A stretch of 64,000 nt of DNA from Subtercola boreus (GTDB taxonomy: Bacteria > Actinomycetota > Actinomycetes > Actinomycetales > Microbacteriaceae), in assembly GCF_006716115.1 (NCBI RefSeq), contig NZ_VFOO01000001.1:2790001-2854000 (forward strand), given 5' to 3'. Below the pieces are notes generated by a model that saw only the letters and a list, made by a program, of their open reading frames with translations, had not been told where the DNA came from and did not search any database. Positions within the stretch are counted from its first letter, which is position 1; every line of letters begins with the position of its first letter. A program made the position numbers and the translations under genes. Shown here piece by piece: positions 1 to 9,440 of the stretch.

Positions 1-276
1 CTCGGTCACCGGGTCGGAGCGGAGGCCCCCGAGGAACTCGGGGTCGTCGTCAGGCCCGATCGTGCGGTACACCGGACCGCGGGCCGAACGCTTGCGGCCG
101 CGCCCCACCAGGAACCACAGCACGCCGCCGACCACCGGGAACAGGATCACGACGAACACCCAGGCGACCTTCGGAAGCCCCCGCACCCGGAACCTCGGGA
201 AGAGCAGGCAGTCGACGAGCGCATACACGTAGAAAGCCGCCGCGAGGGCGACCACACCAACCAGGAGACGTGCCAT
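1..276 (-). CDS. PLDc_N-family membrane protein (3' end outside window)
   Basis: The reading frame runs from an ATG at 276 down to the window edge, giving 92 codons so far. It has two hydrophobic helices (about residues 3-20 and 40-60) separated by a short loop, then a basic stretch (GRGRKRS) and an acidic tail. This is the layout of the phospholipase-D N-terminal (PLDc_N) family, which are small two-helix membrane proteins without the PLD catalytic domain. The function is unknown. The C-terminus lies beyond the window, so length and operon membership cannot be judged. Confidence 0.75.
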   Translation of the reverse strand, partial: MARLLVGVVALAAAFYVYALVDCLLFPRFRVRGLPKVAWVFVVILFPVVGGVLWFLVGRGRKRSARGPVYRTIGPDDDPEFLGGLRSDPVTE

Positions 277-378
277 AGAGAAACCATACGCCTTGAAAAT
301 GAGCGTTTCCCCCCGTTGTGCAAATGTGCTCGGCGGGCTTGCAGCGGGCGGTCAGAAGCCGTCGCCTAAGCTGGCTGA

Positions 379-780
379 GTGAAAACAGGACGTACGTGGC
401 TGGTGTACACGCTGATCCGCCTCGGCATCTTCGCTGTGGTGCTCATCGTGCTCCTGCTGACGCAGATGACCCCCTGGATCGCGGCTGCTCTCGCAGCCGT
501 CATCTCCCTCTGTGCGTCGTACATCTTCCTGCGGCGTCCGCGCGAAGAACTCGCCGCCGGGCTCTACGAGGCACGGCACGGCGAGGGTCGGGCGGCGAAG
601 CGTGCGCCGGAGAAGGCGGGCTCCGACGAGGAGAACGAGGACGCCGTCGTGGACGGCACCGTCGTGACCGGCGCTGTGGTGGATGGCACCGCCGTGGACG
701 GCACCGCCGTGAATGGCACCGCCGTGACCGGCACCGCCGACGACGCGGCGGACGACCGCCCGGAGACCACCCCCCGCTAG
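379..780 (+). CDS. DUF4229 domain membrane protein
   Basis: 133 aa starting with GTG. Two transmembrane helices (about residues 10-30 and 34-54) are followed by RRPREELA and a cytoplasmic tail, which matches the actinobacterial DUF4229 family often found beside menaquinone genes. The tail (about residues 92-125) is a low-complexity repeat of the type VDGTAV/NGTAV/TGTAD, encoded by imperfect tandem repeats near 655-740. A TAAGCT hexamer at 367-372 sits six bases before the GTG, so the mRNA is probably leaderless. The stop overlaps the stop of the convergent menA by 4 bp. The function is unknown. Confidence 0.8.
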   Translation: MKTGRTWLVYTLIRLGIFAVVLIVLLLTQMTPWIAAALAAVISLCASYIFLRRPREELAAGLYEARHGEGRAAKRAPEKAGSDEENEDAVVDGTVVTGAVVDGTAVDGTAVNGTAVTGTADDAADDRPETTPR

Positions 781-1733
781 AACGCGATCGCGGCGCCCAG
801 TCCAAGGCCGAACAGCAGCCCCGCGAAGCTCGTCAGTTTCAGCGCCAGGATGAGCTCCTTCGACGTCTTCGCCGTGAGCGTGATGATCGCGGCGGGCAGC
901 GTCAGCAGCAGCGTGAAGTACACCAGCGGCGCGAGCGGGAACAGCAGCGAGAAGTAGAACAGTACGGCGTACGCCACGGCCAGGAACACCACGAACACGA
1001 TCCGGGATGCCCGGTTGCCGATCAGCACCGCGAGCGTGCGCTTCTTCGCGACCCTGTCCTGCTCGATGTCGCGGATGTTGTTGACCATCAGCACCGCGCA
1101 GGCGATCGCCCCGGCCGCGATGCTCGCGTAGATCGCGATCGTGTCGAAGGTTCCCGCCACGATGTACGTCGTTCCGACGGTCGCGACCACGCCGAAGAAC
1201 AGGAAGACGAAGACCTCACCGAACCCGTAGTAGCCGTAGGGCCGCTTGCCGCCGGTGTAGAAGTACGCGGCAGCGATGGCGAGGGCGCCCGGGATGAGCA
1301 GCCAGTACTGGCCGGTGAGCACCACGATCGCGATGCCGGCGAGCGCACCCAGCGCGAAGAACGCCAGCGCCACAGCGAGCACCCGCTTCGGATTCGCGAC
1401 GCCCGACCCGGTGAGGCGCGGCGGCCCGACCCGGAACTCGTCGGTGCCGCGCACCCCGTCGGAGTAGTCGTTGGAGTAGTTCACACCGATCTGCAGGAAC
1501 AGCGCGACCGCGAGGCACAGCAGCACGAGCCCCCAGTCGAGCGACCCGACTCCGCCGACGAGCAGCGCCGCGGCCCCGGTACCGAGCGCGACCGGTGCGA
1601 CGGCGAGCGGGAGCGTGCGGATGCGCGCACCCGCGATCCACATCGCCGGGGTCGGCTTCACGAGTGCGTTCGGTGCCGAGTGATTCTTCTTGCCGGCCGG
1701 GTGACCCGACGACTTCTTCTTGGTTTGCGCCAC
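777..1733 (-). CDS. menA: 1,4-dihydroxy-2-naphthoate polyprenyltransferase
   Basis: 318 aa UbiA-family integral membrane prenyltransferase. It attaches the polyprenyl tail to 1,4-dihydroxy-2-naphthoate to give demethylmenaquinone. The first Asp-rich motif is NYSNDYSDGVRGTDE near residue 85, and the second is NNIRDIEQDRVAKKRTL near residue 216. Both bind the Mg-diphosphate of the prenyl donor. About eight hydrophobic helices follow a basic N-terminus. The GTG start is supported by TAGAAT (1740-1745, read on the minus strand) six bases upstream, a leaderless arrangement. menE lies upstream in the same orientation, but this promoter makes menA an independent unit. Confidence 0.95.
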   Translation of the reverse strand: MAQTKKKSSGHPAGKKNHSAPNALVKPTPAMWIAGARIRTLPLAVAPVALGTGAAALLVGGVGSLDWGLVLLCLAVALFLQIGVNYSNDYSDGVRGTDEFRVGPPRLTGSGVANPKRVLAVALAFFALGALAGIAIVVLTGQYWLLIPGALAIAAAYFYTGGKRPYGYYGFGEVFVFLFFGVVATVGTTYIVAGTFDTIAIYASIAAGAIACAVLMVNNIRDIEQDRVAKKRTLAVLIGNRASRIVFVVFLAVAYAVLFYFSLLFPLAPLVYFTLLLTLPAAIITLTAKTSKELILALKLTSFAGLLFGLGLGAAIAF

Positions 1734-1779
1734 CAGAAGATTCTAGTGACGGAGGGGGGCTGCGAGGCCGGGTGCGGTT

Positions 1780-3096
1780 TCAGCCCTGTGGATGCGCGGC
1801 CAACGACCTCGCCACGGCGAGCCGGTCGGGCTTACCCGAACTCAGGGTCGGGATGCTCGGCAGGAGCACGATCCGCGTCGGTGCCGCCGCCCGGCCGACC
1901 GTCTCGGTGACGCTGGAGCGCAGCAGTTCCAGGGCGCCCGGCCCGAACGGTTCGGACGTGACCACGACCGGCGTCTGCCCCCACTCCTCGCTCGGCTGCG
2001 GCACCACGATCGCGGTGTGGAAACCTTCATGCGACTGCACAGCACGCTCAACCCGGTCGAGGGCGACCTTGATGCCGCCGGAGATGATCACGTTGTCGAT
2101 CCGACCGGTGATCGTGACGGTCGTGGCACTGCCGCCGGGGCTGCCCGATCCGGAGCCCTCGCGGGCTTCCGTCACCTCGCCGCTGTCGGCCGTGCGGTAC
2201 CAGCGCACGCCTCCATCGGTGTAGAACTTGCGGGCCGTCAGCTCCTCATCGCCGAGGTACCCCTCCGCCAGCATGGGCCCGGAGAGTTCGAGTTCCCCGC
2301 CGGTGACCCTTGCCGCCGCCCGGCCGATCGGATGCCCGTCGTAGACACAACCGCCGGCGGTCTCGCTCGAACCGTACGTGCGCATCACTTTGAGTCCCGC
2401 GTCGGTGGCGCGTGAGAACAGTGCCGCGGGTACCGCCTGCCCACCGATCAGCAGGGCATCCAGTCGCTGGAGCGACGCACGCACCCCGTCGTCGCTCTCG
2501 GCCGCGTCGACGAGCCTGGCGAGCTGGGCCGGCACGATGGACGAGAACTTCAGCGGCGACGTGAGCCTGTCGACCAGAGCGGCGAACGTCCGGGCGCTGA
2601 AGTGCCCGGCCGGCATGAGCACAGGGTCGGTTCCGGCGACGATCGACCGCACCAGCACCTGCACCCCCGCGATGTAGTGGGCCGGCAGGGCGAGGAGCCA
2701 CTGCCCGCTGCCTCCGAGATACGCTTCGGTCGCCGCCGCGCTCGCGAGCAGGGCATCGGCGCTCAGCGCGACGCGCTTGGGCACGCCGGAACTGCCGGAG
2801 GTCTCGATGACGAGGGCGACGTTCCTCGCCACCTCGGCGGGCACCGGATGCTCGCCGCCTGAGGCGACGAGGCTCGCGTGCCGGGGCCGGGCGGGCGAGC
2901 CGGTCGCCGCGGGCGAGGCCGCCTCTCCCGCGGGCCCGGGTGTCGGCGTCGGCACGGGCGTGGCCGCAGCGACCGGCACCCCGGACCGGGCTTCGCGCGG
3001 CAGGATCGCGGGCCCCGCACCGCTCAGCGCCTTCCGGAGCGCCGCCCCGACCTCGACCGGGTCGGCCCCGCCCAGCACCTCGAGTCGTCTCGTCAT
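1780..3096 (-). CDS. menE: o-succinylbenzoate--CoA ligase
   Basis: 438 aa ANL-superfamily adenylate-forming enzyme that activates o-succinylbenzoate to its CoA thioester in menaquinone synthesis. The AMP-binding P-loop is TSGSSGVPK at residues 99-107. Further motifs include YGSSETAGG, and TGRIDNVIISGG in the C-terminal lid domain. An Ala/Pro/Thr-rich insertion at about residues 42-75 precedes the catalytic core and looks like a disordered linker. The ATG lies six bases after TAGGGT (3103-3108, minus strand), so it is probably leaderless. It is divergent from menC, with a 146-bp gap between them. Confidence 0.93.
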   Translation of the reverse strand: MTRRLEVLGGADPVEVGAALRKALSGAGPAILPREARSGVPVAAATPVPTPTPGPAGEAASPAATGSPARPRHASLVASGGEHPVPAEVARNVALVIETSGSSGVPKRVALSADALLASAAATEAYLGGSGQWLLALPAHYIAGVQVLVRSIVAGTDPVLMPAGHFSARTFAALVDRLTSPLKFSSIVPAQLARLVDAAESDDGVRASLQRLDALLIGGQAVPAALFSRATDAGLKVMRTYGSSETAGGCVYDGHPIGRAAARVTGGELELSGPMLAEGYLGDEELTARKFYTDGGVRWYRTADSGEVTEAREGSGSGSPGGSATTVTITGRIDNVIISGGIKVALDRVERAVQSHEGFHTAIVVPQPSEEWGQTPVVVTSEPFGPGALELLRSSVTETVGRAAAPTRIVLLPSIPTLSSGKPDRLAVARSLAAHPQG

Positions 3097-3129
3097 CCAC
3101 CAACCCTAGGTGCGCCCTCTCCGCACCGC

Positions 3130-3165
3130 GAGCCCGGCACGCCAACCGAGCCCGGCACGCCAACC
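3130..3165. repeat. two-copy 18-bp tandem repeat between menE and menC
   Basis: The unit GAGCCCGGCACGCCAACC occurs twice in exact tandem in the short gap between the divergent men genes, between the menE leader and the menC promoter region. No coding role is visible. Confidence 0.7.
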
Positions 3166-3242
3166 GGGCCGGGGACGCTGCGGAGATCGCCCACGAACGG
3201 CGTGGGCTCGCCCCCGCACCCCGCGGGGCGCGACAATGGGGC

Positions 3243-4319
3243 ATGACTGCAATGCTCCGCCCCCTGCCGACGCTGGCAGAACTGCTCGAACGGGCGAGTG
3301 TCGTCTCGCTGCCGCTGCACACGAGGTTCCGGGGAGTGGATGCCCGGGAAGCCCTGATCCTCCGGGGGCCGGAGGGCGCCACCGAGTTCTCCCCGTTCGT
3401 GGAGTACAGCGACGAGGAGGCGGCCGCCTGGCTCGCTGCTGCGATCGACTTCGGCTGGGTCGCCCCGCCCGAACCTCTCCGCGACCGGATCCCGGTGAAC
3501 GCGACCCTGCCGGCCGTCGCCGTGGATGCCGTCGCGGGCGTGCTCGACCGCTACCCCGGCTGCCGCACGATCAAGATCAAGGTCGCGGAACGGGGCCAGA
3601 GCCTCGACGACGACATTGCGCGGGTGCGCGCCGCCCGCGAGCACCTCGGTACCGACGGCCGCATCCGGCTCGACGCGAACGGCGGCTGGAACGTCGACGA
3701 AGCCGAACACGCCATCCACGCCCTCGCGGAGTTCGACCTCGAATACGTCGAGCAGCCCTGCGCGAGCGTCGACGACCTGTGGGAGATCCGCCAGCGCGTG
3801 AAGTACATGGGCATCCCTGTCGCGGCGGATGAGAGCGTCCGCAAGGTGGATGATCCCCTCGAGGTCGCCCGCCGGGGCGCCGCCGACGTGCTGGTCATCA
3901 AGGCCCAACCGCTGGGGGGCATCCGGTCTGCTCTCGACATCGTCGAGCGGGCGGGGCTGCCGGTCGTCGTGTCGTCTGCGCTCGACACGTCGATCGGTAT
4001 CGCCATGGGGGCCCACCTTGCGGCGTGCATTCCGGAACTGGAATACGACTGCGGCCTCGCGACAGCGGCCCTTCTGGCGGCGGACGTGACGGCCGAGCCT
4101 CTGCTGCCCGTCGACGGATCGATCCCGGTCGTGCGCCCGGCACTCGATGAGTCGCTGGTGCAGCAGAGCCTCGCCTCCGATGAGCGCGACGTGTGGTGGC
4201 GCGAGCGACTCGAGCGGGTCTACCGTGTGCTCGAGGGCTGGTCGGAGTCGACGGGGCGGCACGCCGCGCCGTCCGAGGCCGCCACCGCCACTGCCACCGC
4301 TACTGCCACCGCCGAGTAG
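3243..4319 (+). CDS. menC: o-succinylbenzoate synthase
   Basis: 358 aa enolase-superfamily enzyme that dehydrates SHCHC to o-succinylbenzoate in menaquinone synthesis. Catalytic landmarks: KIK at residues 111-113 with the KxK lysine; metal ligands D144 (LDANGG), E170 (YVEQP) and D196 (ADES); and the second lysine K220 (VIKAQPLGG). The ATG at 3243 was chosen because GACAAT sits five bases upstream and an earlier in-frame start would only add a low-complexity leader. The C-terminus ends in an Ala-Thr repeat (about residues 345-357) that is not part of the fold. Confidence 0.93.
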   Translation: MTAMLRPLPTLAELLERASVVSLPLHTRFRGVDAREALILRGPEGATEFSPFVEYSDEEAAAWLAAAIDFGWVAPPEPLRDRIPVNATLPAVAVDAVAGVLDRYPGCRTIKIKVAERGQSLDDDIARVRAAREHLGTDGRIRLDANGGWNVDEAEHAIHALAEFDLEYVEQPCASVDDLWEIRQRVKYMGIPVAADESVRKVDDPLEVARRGAADVLVIKAQPLGGIRSALDIVERAGLPVVVSSALDTSIGIAMGAHLAACIPELEYDCGLATAALLAADVTAEPLLPVDGSIPVVRPALDESLVQQSLASDERDVWWRERLERVYRVLEGWSESTGRHAAPSEAATATATATATAE

Positions 4320-4341
4320 CCGCGCGCGCCCGGCCTCAGAA

Positions 4342-5463
4342 TCAGGCGAAGTCCGCCAGCGTCTCGGCAACAGTCTCGAAGACGGCCGGGTCGGTCGTGG
4401 CGTGCACGGCGATCCGGATGCGATCGGAGCCATGCAGGGTCGTCGTGACACCCCGGGTGGCAAGTGCGGCGTGCGCAGCACCGGCACCGCCCGGGAGCGA
4501 GACCGCGACGATCCCCGCCCGGAGCGCACACTCCGCCGGCGAGACGGAGACGAGGCCGGCTCCGGCCAGAGTGTCGAGCAGCAGGTCGACGGAATCCGCG
4601 ATCCGGGCCTCGATCGACGCCACCGTGGCAGACTCCACCAGTTCGAGCGCGGTGGCGAACGACCCCGTCGCGAACGGCGACAGGTTCGAGATGCCGAAGG
4701 CCAGCGCGTCGGTGCGCACCGGATGCTCGAAGCCGTCGTAGCGCGATGGTTCCTCCACCCCGGTCCAGCCGCCGAGCACGGGGCGGATGCGTTCGAGCCC
4801 CGTTTCGGAGAACGCCAGGGCGCCGGCACCCCAGCCGGCCCGCAGCCACTTCTGGCCGCCGACCACCAGCGCGTCGGCCACTGACCACGGCTGGTCGACG
4901 ACACCGAAACCCTGGATGGCGTCGACGACCAGCAGGCGATCGGGGCCGATGACGTCGCGGATGCCTGCGAGGTCGGCACGGAAGCCGGTGCGGAAGTCGA
5001 CAGCACTCACCGTGACCGCTGTCACCTCGGGCGTCAGCGCGCCCGCGATGACGCCGGGGGTCATCCGCTCCCCCACCGCGCCGATCAGCCGGGCATCCGA
5101 GAGCCCGGAGCCGCTCGCGCGGAGCCACGGATACAGATTCGCCGGGAACTCGGAACGGCCGATGAGAACGGTGCCCCCGGGAATTCCGAACGCGACCTGG
5201 AAGAGCCCGAGCGAGGTGTGCGGGACCAGCGAGACAGCGTCGAGCCCGAACCCGCTCAGGCGCGCGAAGGCGCTGCGGGCGCGGAGGTCTTCCCCGTGCA
5301 TCCGTTCGCTCGCACCCGGGGCGCCCGCCACGGCCGTGGCCAGAAGCCCGGCCGTGGTCTCGGCGACGGCGTGCGAGGGTGGTCCGTAGCTGGCGAAGTT
5401 GAGGTAGCCCTGCTCCTCACCGAAGCTGCCGAGGTAGGCGTCGAACGCGGGGGCGGCCGTCAC
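4342..5463 (-). CDS. class V PLP-dependent aminotransferase
   Basis: 373 aa fold-type I enzyme of the class V (NifS/serine-pyruvate aminotransferase-like) group. The PLP-binding lysine is K205 in GGQKWLRAG, and the pyridine-pairing Asp is D181 in VVDAIQGFG. An N-terminal FASYGPPSH segment places substrate residues. The catalytic Cys loop of cysteine desulfurases is not evident, so a desulfurase role is unlikely. It is the last gene of an operon with an amino-acid ABC importer and overlaps the ATPase start by 4 bp. It therefore probably acts on the imported amino acid. The substrate cannot be read from the sequence. Confidence 0.85.
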   Translation of the reverse strand: MTAAPAFDAYLGSFGEEQGYLNFASYGPPSHAVAETTAGLLATAVAGAPGASERMHGEDLRARSAFARLSGFGLDAVSLVPHTSLGLFQVAFGIPGGTVLIGRSEFPANLYPWLRASGSGLSDARLIGAVGERMTPGVIAGALTPEVTAVTVSAVDFRTGFRADLAGIRDVIGPDRLLVVDAIQGFGVVDQPWSVADALVVGGQKWLRAGWGAGALAFSETGLERIRPVLGGWTGVEEPSRYDGFEHPVRTDALAFGISNLSPFATGSFATALELVESATVASIEARIADSVDLLLDTLAGAGLVSVSPAECALRAGIVAVSLPGGAGAAHAALATRGVTTTLHGSDRIRIAVHATTDPAVFETVAETLADFA

Positions 5464-6266
5464 GCCAGTACCCGCTCGAGGAACCGCTGGGTGCGGGGCT
5501 CCCGGGGGTTCAGCAGTACCTGGTCGACCGTGCCCTGCTCGACGATGCCACCGTCGGCCATGAAGACGACCCGGTCGGCGACCTCGCGCGCGAAACCCAT
5601 CTCGTGGGTCACGACCAGCATCGTCATGCCGTCTGCTGCCAGTCCGGCCATCACCGTCAGCACTTCGCCGACCAGTTCGGGGTCGAGAGCGCTCGTCGGC
5701 TCGTCGAAGAGCAGGAAGAGCGGCTTCATCGCCACAGCCCGGGCAATGGCGACGCGCTGGCGCTGCCCACCCGAGAGCTGGCTCGGGTAGCTGTCGATCT
5801 TGTCGCCGAGCCCGACCCGTTCGAGCACCGCCCGCGCCTCAGCCTCCACGACCTTCGCGGCACGCTTCTGCACCCGGACCGGGCCCTCCATCACGTTGCC
5901 GAGCACGGTGAGGTGCGGAAAGAGGTTGAAGTGCTGGAAGACCATGCCCGTCGAGGCCCGCTGCTTCGACAGCCTGCGTTCTGTCAGTTCGTAGAGCTTT
6001 CCGTCACGCTCCTCGAAACCCATCGCCTGTCCGTCGACCCACACCTCGCCCGCATCCGGTATTTCGAGGCGGTTGATGCAGCGCAGGAAGGTCGACTTGC
6101 CGGCACCCGAGGGCCCGATGATGCAGACGACCTCCCCCGAGGCGACCTGCAGCGAGACCTCCTTCAGAACCTCGTGCGAGCCGTAGTGCTTGCTGACGCG
6201 CACGGCGTCGAGGAGGGGACGTTCGGATCCACTCTGCCGAGCGTTCGCCTGCGGGGTGTTCGTCAT
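5460..6266 (-). CDS. polar amino acid ABC transporter, ATP-binding protein
   Basis: 268 aa ATPase of the GlnQ/HisP type, on the cytoplasmic face of a PAAT-family importer. It has Walker [10 protein letters not shown] (residues 51-59), signature [14 protein letters not shown], Walker [12 protein letters not shown] and the switch His in [12 protein letters not shown]. Start and stop each overlap the neighbouring genes by 4 bp, so it is co-translated with the permease upstream and the aminotransferase downstream. Confidence 0.95.
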   Translation of the reverse strand: MTNTPQANARQSGSERPLLDAVRVSKHYGSHEVLKEVSLQVASGEVVCIIGPSGAGKSTFLRCINRLEIPDAGEVWVDGQAMGFEERDGKLYELTERRLSKQRASTGMVFQHFNLFPHLTVLGNVMEGPVRVQKRAAKVVEAEARAVLERVGLGDKIDSYPSQLSGGQRQRVAIARAVAMKPLFLLFDEPTSALDPELVGEVLTVMAGLAADGMTMLVVTHEMGFAREVADRVVFMADGGIVEQGTVDQVLLNPREPRTQRFLERVLA

Positions 6267-7186
6267 TGGTGGCTCCTCACGAGCGGTGGTGTCACGAGAT
6301 CACGGGCGAGCCGGCGCTTGGCACGGCGTGTGGGGCCACCGCGCGCCCGGTCGCTGCGGTCGAACGACCGCTCGAGGGAGGACTGGCCGACGCTCGCCAC
6401 ACTCACGATCACCATGTACCAGAAGGCGGCAGCGATCAGCGTCTCCATCACCTGGAGGTTGAACGAGGCGATGTTGTTGGCTGCTCTGATCAGCTCGACG
6501 TAGCCGATCACCGACGCCATCGCGGTGCCCTTCAGCATGTTGATGAAGTCGTTGCCTGTCGGCGGGATGATCACCCTCATCGCCTGCGGAAGAACGATCC
6601 GCCACATCCGCTGCAGGGGCGTCTCGCCGATCGACTGGGCGGCCTCGATCTGCCCCCGGTCGACGCTGTTGAGGCCCGCCCGGACGATCTCGGCCATGTA
6701 CGCACTCTCGTTGAGCATCAGGCCGAGGAAGGCCGCCACGAAGGTGGTCATGACGGCGTTCGTCGAGAGGTCGACGAAGACCACGTCGGTGAACGGGATA
6801 CCCAGCTGCAGCCGGGGGAAGATCAGCGCGAGGTTGTACCAGAGCAGGATCTGCAGCAGCACAGGGAGCCCCCGGAACAGCCACGTGTAGGCGGCGGCGA
6901 ACCATTTCGCCACGGGGTTCTCGGAGATCCGCATGAGTGCGATGACCACACCGATGATCACCGCCGAGACCTGCGCTGCAACGGCCAGGATGATCGTGTT
7001 GACGAGCCCCTGCAGGATGATCGGCGAGATGACGTAGTACGGGATGTCGCGCCAGGAGATGTCGCCCTGCGACGCCCCGTACGCGAGAGCGCCGAGCACG
7101 ATGAGGATCACGACGGCGATCACCCACCGCCCCCAGTGGCGCAGGCGCACCTGGGGCAGGAGTTCCCGCACGGAGGGGGTCGACAT
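6263..7186 (-). CDS. polar amino acid ABC transporter, permease
   Basis: 307 aa integral membrane subunit of the HisMQ type. A short cytoplasmic N-terminus leads into about five helices, and the EAA loop reads [20 protein letters not shown]. The single permease suggests a homodimer with the adjacent ATPase. The ATG at 7186 overlaps the TGA of the binding-protein gene (TGATG), so I chose it over a longer frame that would run through the upstream gene. It lies in the operon binding protein, permease, ATPase, aminotransferase. Confidence 0.93.
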   Translation of the reverse strand: MSTPSVRELLPQVRLRHWGRWVIAVVILIVLGALAYGASQGDISWRDIPYYVISPIILQGLVNTIILAVAAQVSAVIIGVVIALMRISENPVAKWFAAAYTWLFRGLPVLLQILLWYNLALIFPRLQLGIPFTDVVFVDLSTNAVMTTFVAAFLGLMLNESAYMAEIVRAGLNSVDRGQIEAAQSIGETPLQRMWRIVLPQAMRVIIPPTGNDFINMLKGTAMASVIGYVELIRAANNIASFNLQVMETLIAAAFWYMVIVSVASVGQSSLERSFDRSDRARGGPTRRAKRRLARDLVTPPLVRSHQ

Positions 7187-8154
7187 CACTTGCCGCCGTT
7201 GACGACCGCGCTGGTGACCTTGCCGGAGGAGATGCCCCAGGCATCCAGGATCTTGCCGTAGGTGCCGTCTTCGATCAGCTGGTCGAGAGCCTTCGCCATG
7301 GCGTCGCGGAGGCCGGGGTTGTCCTTGTTCACACCGATGCCGTAGGGGGCGCCGTCGATGACGTCTCCGGGTACGACCTCGAACGCGTTGCCGTCCTGCG
7401 TGGTCTTGGAGATGTACACGGCGCTCGGCAGGTCGTTCACGATCGCGTCGATGCGCCCGGTGCGCAGCTGGGTCTGGTTCTGGCTGTCGCTGTCGGTCAC
7501 CGAGATGTTCAGGGCGGCCTTGCCGTCCGCAACGCACTTCGTGCTGGTGTCTTCGGCGAAGGTCTGCTGGCTGGTGCCGGTGACGACGGCGATGTTCTTG
7601 CCGCAGAGCGTGTCGGGCCCGGTGATGCCGGCCGGGTTGCCCTTCTGCACCATCAGCGTGATGCCGCTGGTGAGGTAGTCGACGAAGTCGATCGACTGCT
7701 GGCGGGTGGCGGTGTCGTTCATGGCCGCGATGGTGGTGTCGACCCGGCCGGACTGGAGGCTCGTGATGAGAGCGCCGAAATCGAGGTTGGAGTATGTCGC
7801 CGCCAGGCCGAGCTTGGTGCCGATCGCCGTGATGATGTCGTGGTCGGAACCGATGACGGTGGAACCGTCGGCTGCGAAGAAGTTGTTCGGAGCGGACTGC
7901 ACGTTCGAGCCCACCTTCAGCTCCTTCGTCGAGGCAATGGCCTCGGGCACCATGGCCGCGAGCGTCGCGTCTTCGCTGACCGCCGAGAGCAGCGCGGAGG
8001 TGTCGGGGATGGTGCTCGAGCCGCCGCCCGCGGCGTCAGAGGAGCCGGCGGCGCCGGGCTGGGGAGCGGAAGGGCCGCCGCAGGCAGAGAGCAGTACGGC
8101 GAGCGAGGCGGCGGCGAGGGTGGTCGCCAGCGCTGTTCTGCGGGAGGTGCGCAT
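7186..8154 (-). CDS. amino acid ABC transporter, substrate-binding lipoprotein
   Basis: 322 aa SBP_bac_3-family protein. The signal peptide ends in lipobox LLSAC (Cys near residue 26), followed by a Gly/Ser/Ala-rich linker, so it should be a lipoprotein on the outer face of the membrane. Typical elements are LKVGSN, TIAAMNDTATRQQSIDFVDY and VVTGTSQQ. The ATG at 8154 was preferred over the upstream in-frame ATG at 8202 because AAAGGA lies about 10 bases before it and the signal peptide then starts MRTSRRTA. First gene of the importer operon, divergent from the YheO-like regulator. Confidence 0.92.
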   Translation of the reverse strand: MRTSRRTALATTLAAASLAVLLSACGGPSAPQPGAAGSSDAAGGGSSTIPDTSALLSAVSEDATLAAMVPEAIASTKELKVGSNVQSAPNNFFAADGSTVIGSDHDIITAIGTKLGLAATYSNLDFGALITSLQSGRVDTTIAAMNDTATRQQSIDFVDYLTSGITLMVQKGNPAGITGPDTLCGKNIAVVTGTSQQTFAEDTSTKCVADGKAALNISVTDSDSQNQTQLRTGRIDAIVNDLPSAVYISKTTQDGNAFEVVPGDVIDGAPYGIGVNKDNPGLRDAMAKALDQLIEDGTYGKILDAWGISSGKVTSAVVNGGK

Positions 8155-8244
8155 GGGGGTTTCGTCCTTTGGTTCGTCTTCGGCAAAGAGGCTGAGGGGC
8201 ACGCTGTGGCGCCTCCGGCCTTACATTAGTCGACTTTTTGCACG

Positions 8245-8262
8245 ATAATAGTTAATTATTAT
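8245..8262. promoter_or_regulatory. AT-rich palindrome between importer operon and regulator
   Basis: ATAATA-gttaat-TATTAT is a perfect 6-bp inverted repeat with a 6-bp spacer. It sits in an unusually AT-rich patch (about 8222-8282) between the divergent importer operon and the YheO/DauR-like regulator. The position suits an operator for that regulator or overlapping divergent promoter elements. This is inferred from position and symmetry only. Confidence 0.5.
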
Positions 8263-8325
8263 GCTGACGAAGACTTTTTACCAGAACGAAACAAAGTGCC
8301 TTCCGGCATCGGGCAGGATGTCTCC

Positions 8326-9060
8326 ATGACCGCTTCCGCCCACGACGAGCCGGAGCGCCGCATCAGGTCCGAATTCGAGCCGTACCTCGCCCTCCTGCCG
8401 TTCCTCGCCTCCCTGCTGGGTTCCCGCACCGAGATCGTCCTGCACGACATCAGCGACCTCTCACGGTCGATCATCGCGGTGGAGAACGGGGAGATGAGCG
8501 GCCGGAGCGTCGGTGGCCCGGCCACCGACCTGGTGCTGAAGATCCTGCAGAACCAGGACTACCTCGAGCGCGACTTCCTCACCAACTACCTGGCGCAGTC
8601 GCAGACCGGCGGGTACTTCCGCTCCTCGACGTTCTTCGTTCGCGACGATGCGGGTCAAGTGATCGGGATGCTCTGCCTCAACGTCGACGACGGGCCCCTC
8701 CACGAGGCGCGCCAGTTGCTCGAGTCGATCACCCGGACAACAGGGCTGCTGAAGTCGTCGGGCACCGCGCCCGAGAACCCTCCGATGCCGTCGCCGCCCG
8801 CGGAGCTGGGCACCGAAGTGGCGGAGCGCCTCAGCCTCAGCGTCGACGAACTCACCCGCGACAACGTCGCACGCACGGTCGCCCGGCTGGGCGTCGACGG
8901 CTCACGGATGACTCCCGACGAGAAGGTGCAGGCGGTTCGCGAGCTCGACTCGGCCGGCATCTTCCTCATGAAGGGCGCCGTCTCGTACGCCGCCGTGGAA
9001 CTCCACGTGTCGGAGCCGACGGTCTACCGGTACCTCAAACTGGCCCGCGGCCAGCGCTGA
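8326..9060 (+). CDS. YheO/DauR-like transcriptional regulator
   Basis: 244 aa. The N-terminal half (about 15-130) matches the YheO-like PAS domain, with IVLHDISDLSRSIIAVENG and FFVRDDAGQVIGMLCLNVD. The C-terminus (about 185-240) is a DauR-type helix-turn-helix, with SYAAVELHVSEPTVYRYLKLARG. The known relative DauR controls D-amino-acid catabolism, and related proteins are repressors. ATG 8326 is preferred over GTG 8296 because GCAGGA lies eight bases before it. It is divergent from the amino-acid importer operon, so it probably controls that operon. Confidence 0.85.
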   Translation: MTASAHDEPERRIRSEFEPYLALLPFLASLLGSRTEIVLHDISDLSRSIIAVENGEMSGRSVGGPATDLVLKILQNQDYLERDFLTNYLAQSQTGGYFRSSTFFVRDDAGQVIGMLCLNVDDGPLHEARQLLESITRTTGLLKSSGTAPENPPMPSPPAELGTEVAERLSLSVDELTRDNVARTVARLGVDGSRMTPDEKVQAVRELDSAGIFLMKGAVSYAAVELHVSEPTVYRYLKLARGQR

Positions 9061-9086
9061 GCGCTGAGCGCCCCGCCAGCCCCTGA

Positions 9087-9410
9087 TCACCGGTCGGCCA
9101 CCCGGTCGAGTCTCCTCGCGGCCTGAAGGTACGCACCCAAGTTCCGCCGTTCGCCCACTGCGACAGCCTCAACAGCAACTGCCTCAATTTCATTCGGAGT
9201 GAACCGGTAGACGAGCCGATAGCGCGGCTTCTGGCTGCCATCCGGATCGAAGTACAGCTTGTAGCAGTCGCTCAGATCGCCCGTTTGGGAGTGCTGTCCC
9301 AGCGGCACACCCGTGACGCGGCCGTCGCGAACAAACACAAGCATGTCGAGAGCCATCTTGCGTGTTCGAAGATCCGGGAGAGCATGAACATCGTCGGCAA
9401 ATCCCGGCAA
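9087..9410 (-). CDS. RelE/ParE-family toxin
   Basis: 107 aa. The core (GDLSDCYKLYFD, PRYRLVYRF, VEAVAVGERRNLGAYLQAARRL) has the beta-strand and C-terminal helix pattern of RelE/ParE-superfamily toxins, which cut mRNA on the ribosome or poison gyrase. An in-frame stop at 9417-9419 limits the start. TTG at 9410 is the first available codon, with GGAGG about 16 bases and CGAGG about one base upstream, so the exact start is uncertain. It is 30 bp downstream of the antitoxin in the same orientation. Confidence 0.8.
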   Translation of the reverse strand: MPGFADDVHALPDLRTRKMALDMLVFVRDGRVTGVPLGQHSQTGDLSDCYKLYFDPDGSQKPRYRLVYRFTPNEIEAVAVEAVAVGERRNLGAYLQAARRLDRVADR

Positions 9411-9440
9411 GCCTCGTCAGGGCGAGCCTCCGTTCAGCCA

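Noticed and set aside
318-1910. 530-codon plus-strand frame over the DUF4229 and menA genes
   Set aside because: Low-complexity Arg/Asp/Glu-rich translation antisense to menA and out of frame with DUF4229.
4342-5463. Cysteine desulfurase (NifS/SufS) identity for the class V enzyme
   Set aside because: The catalytic Cys loop is not evident, and the neighbours are an amino-acid importer, not Fe-S cluster genes.
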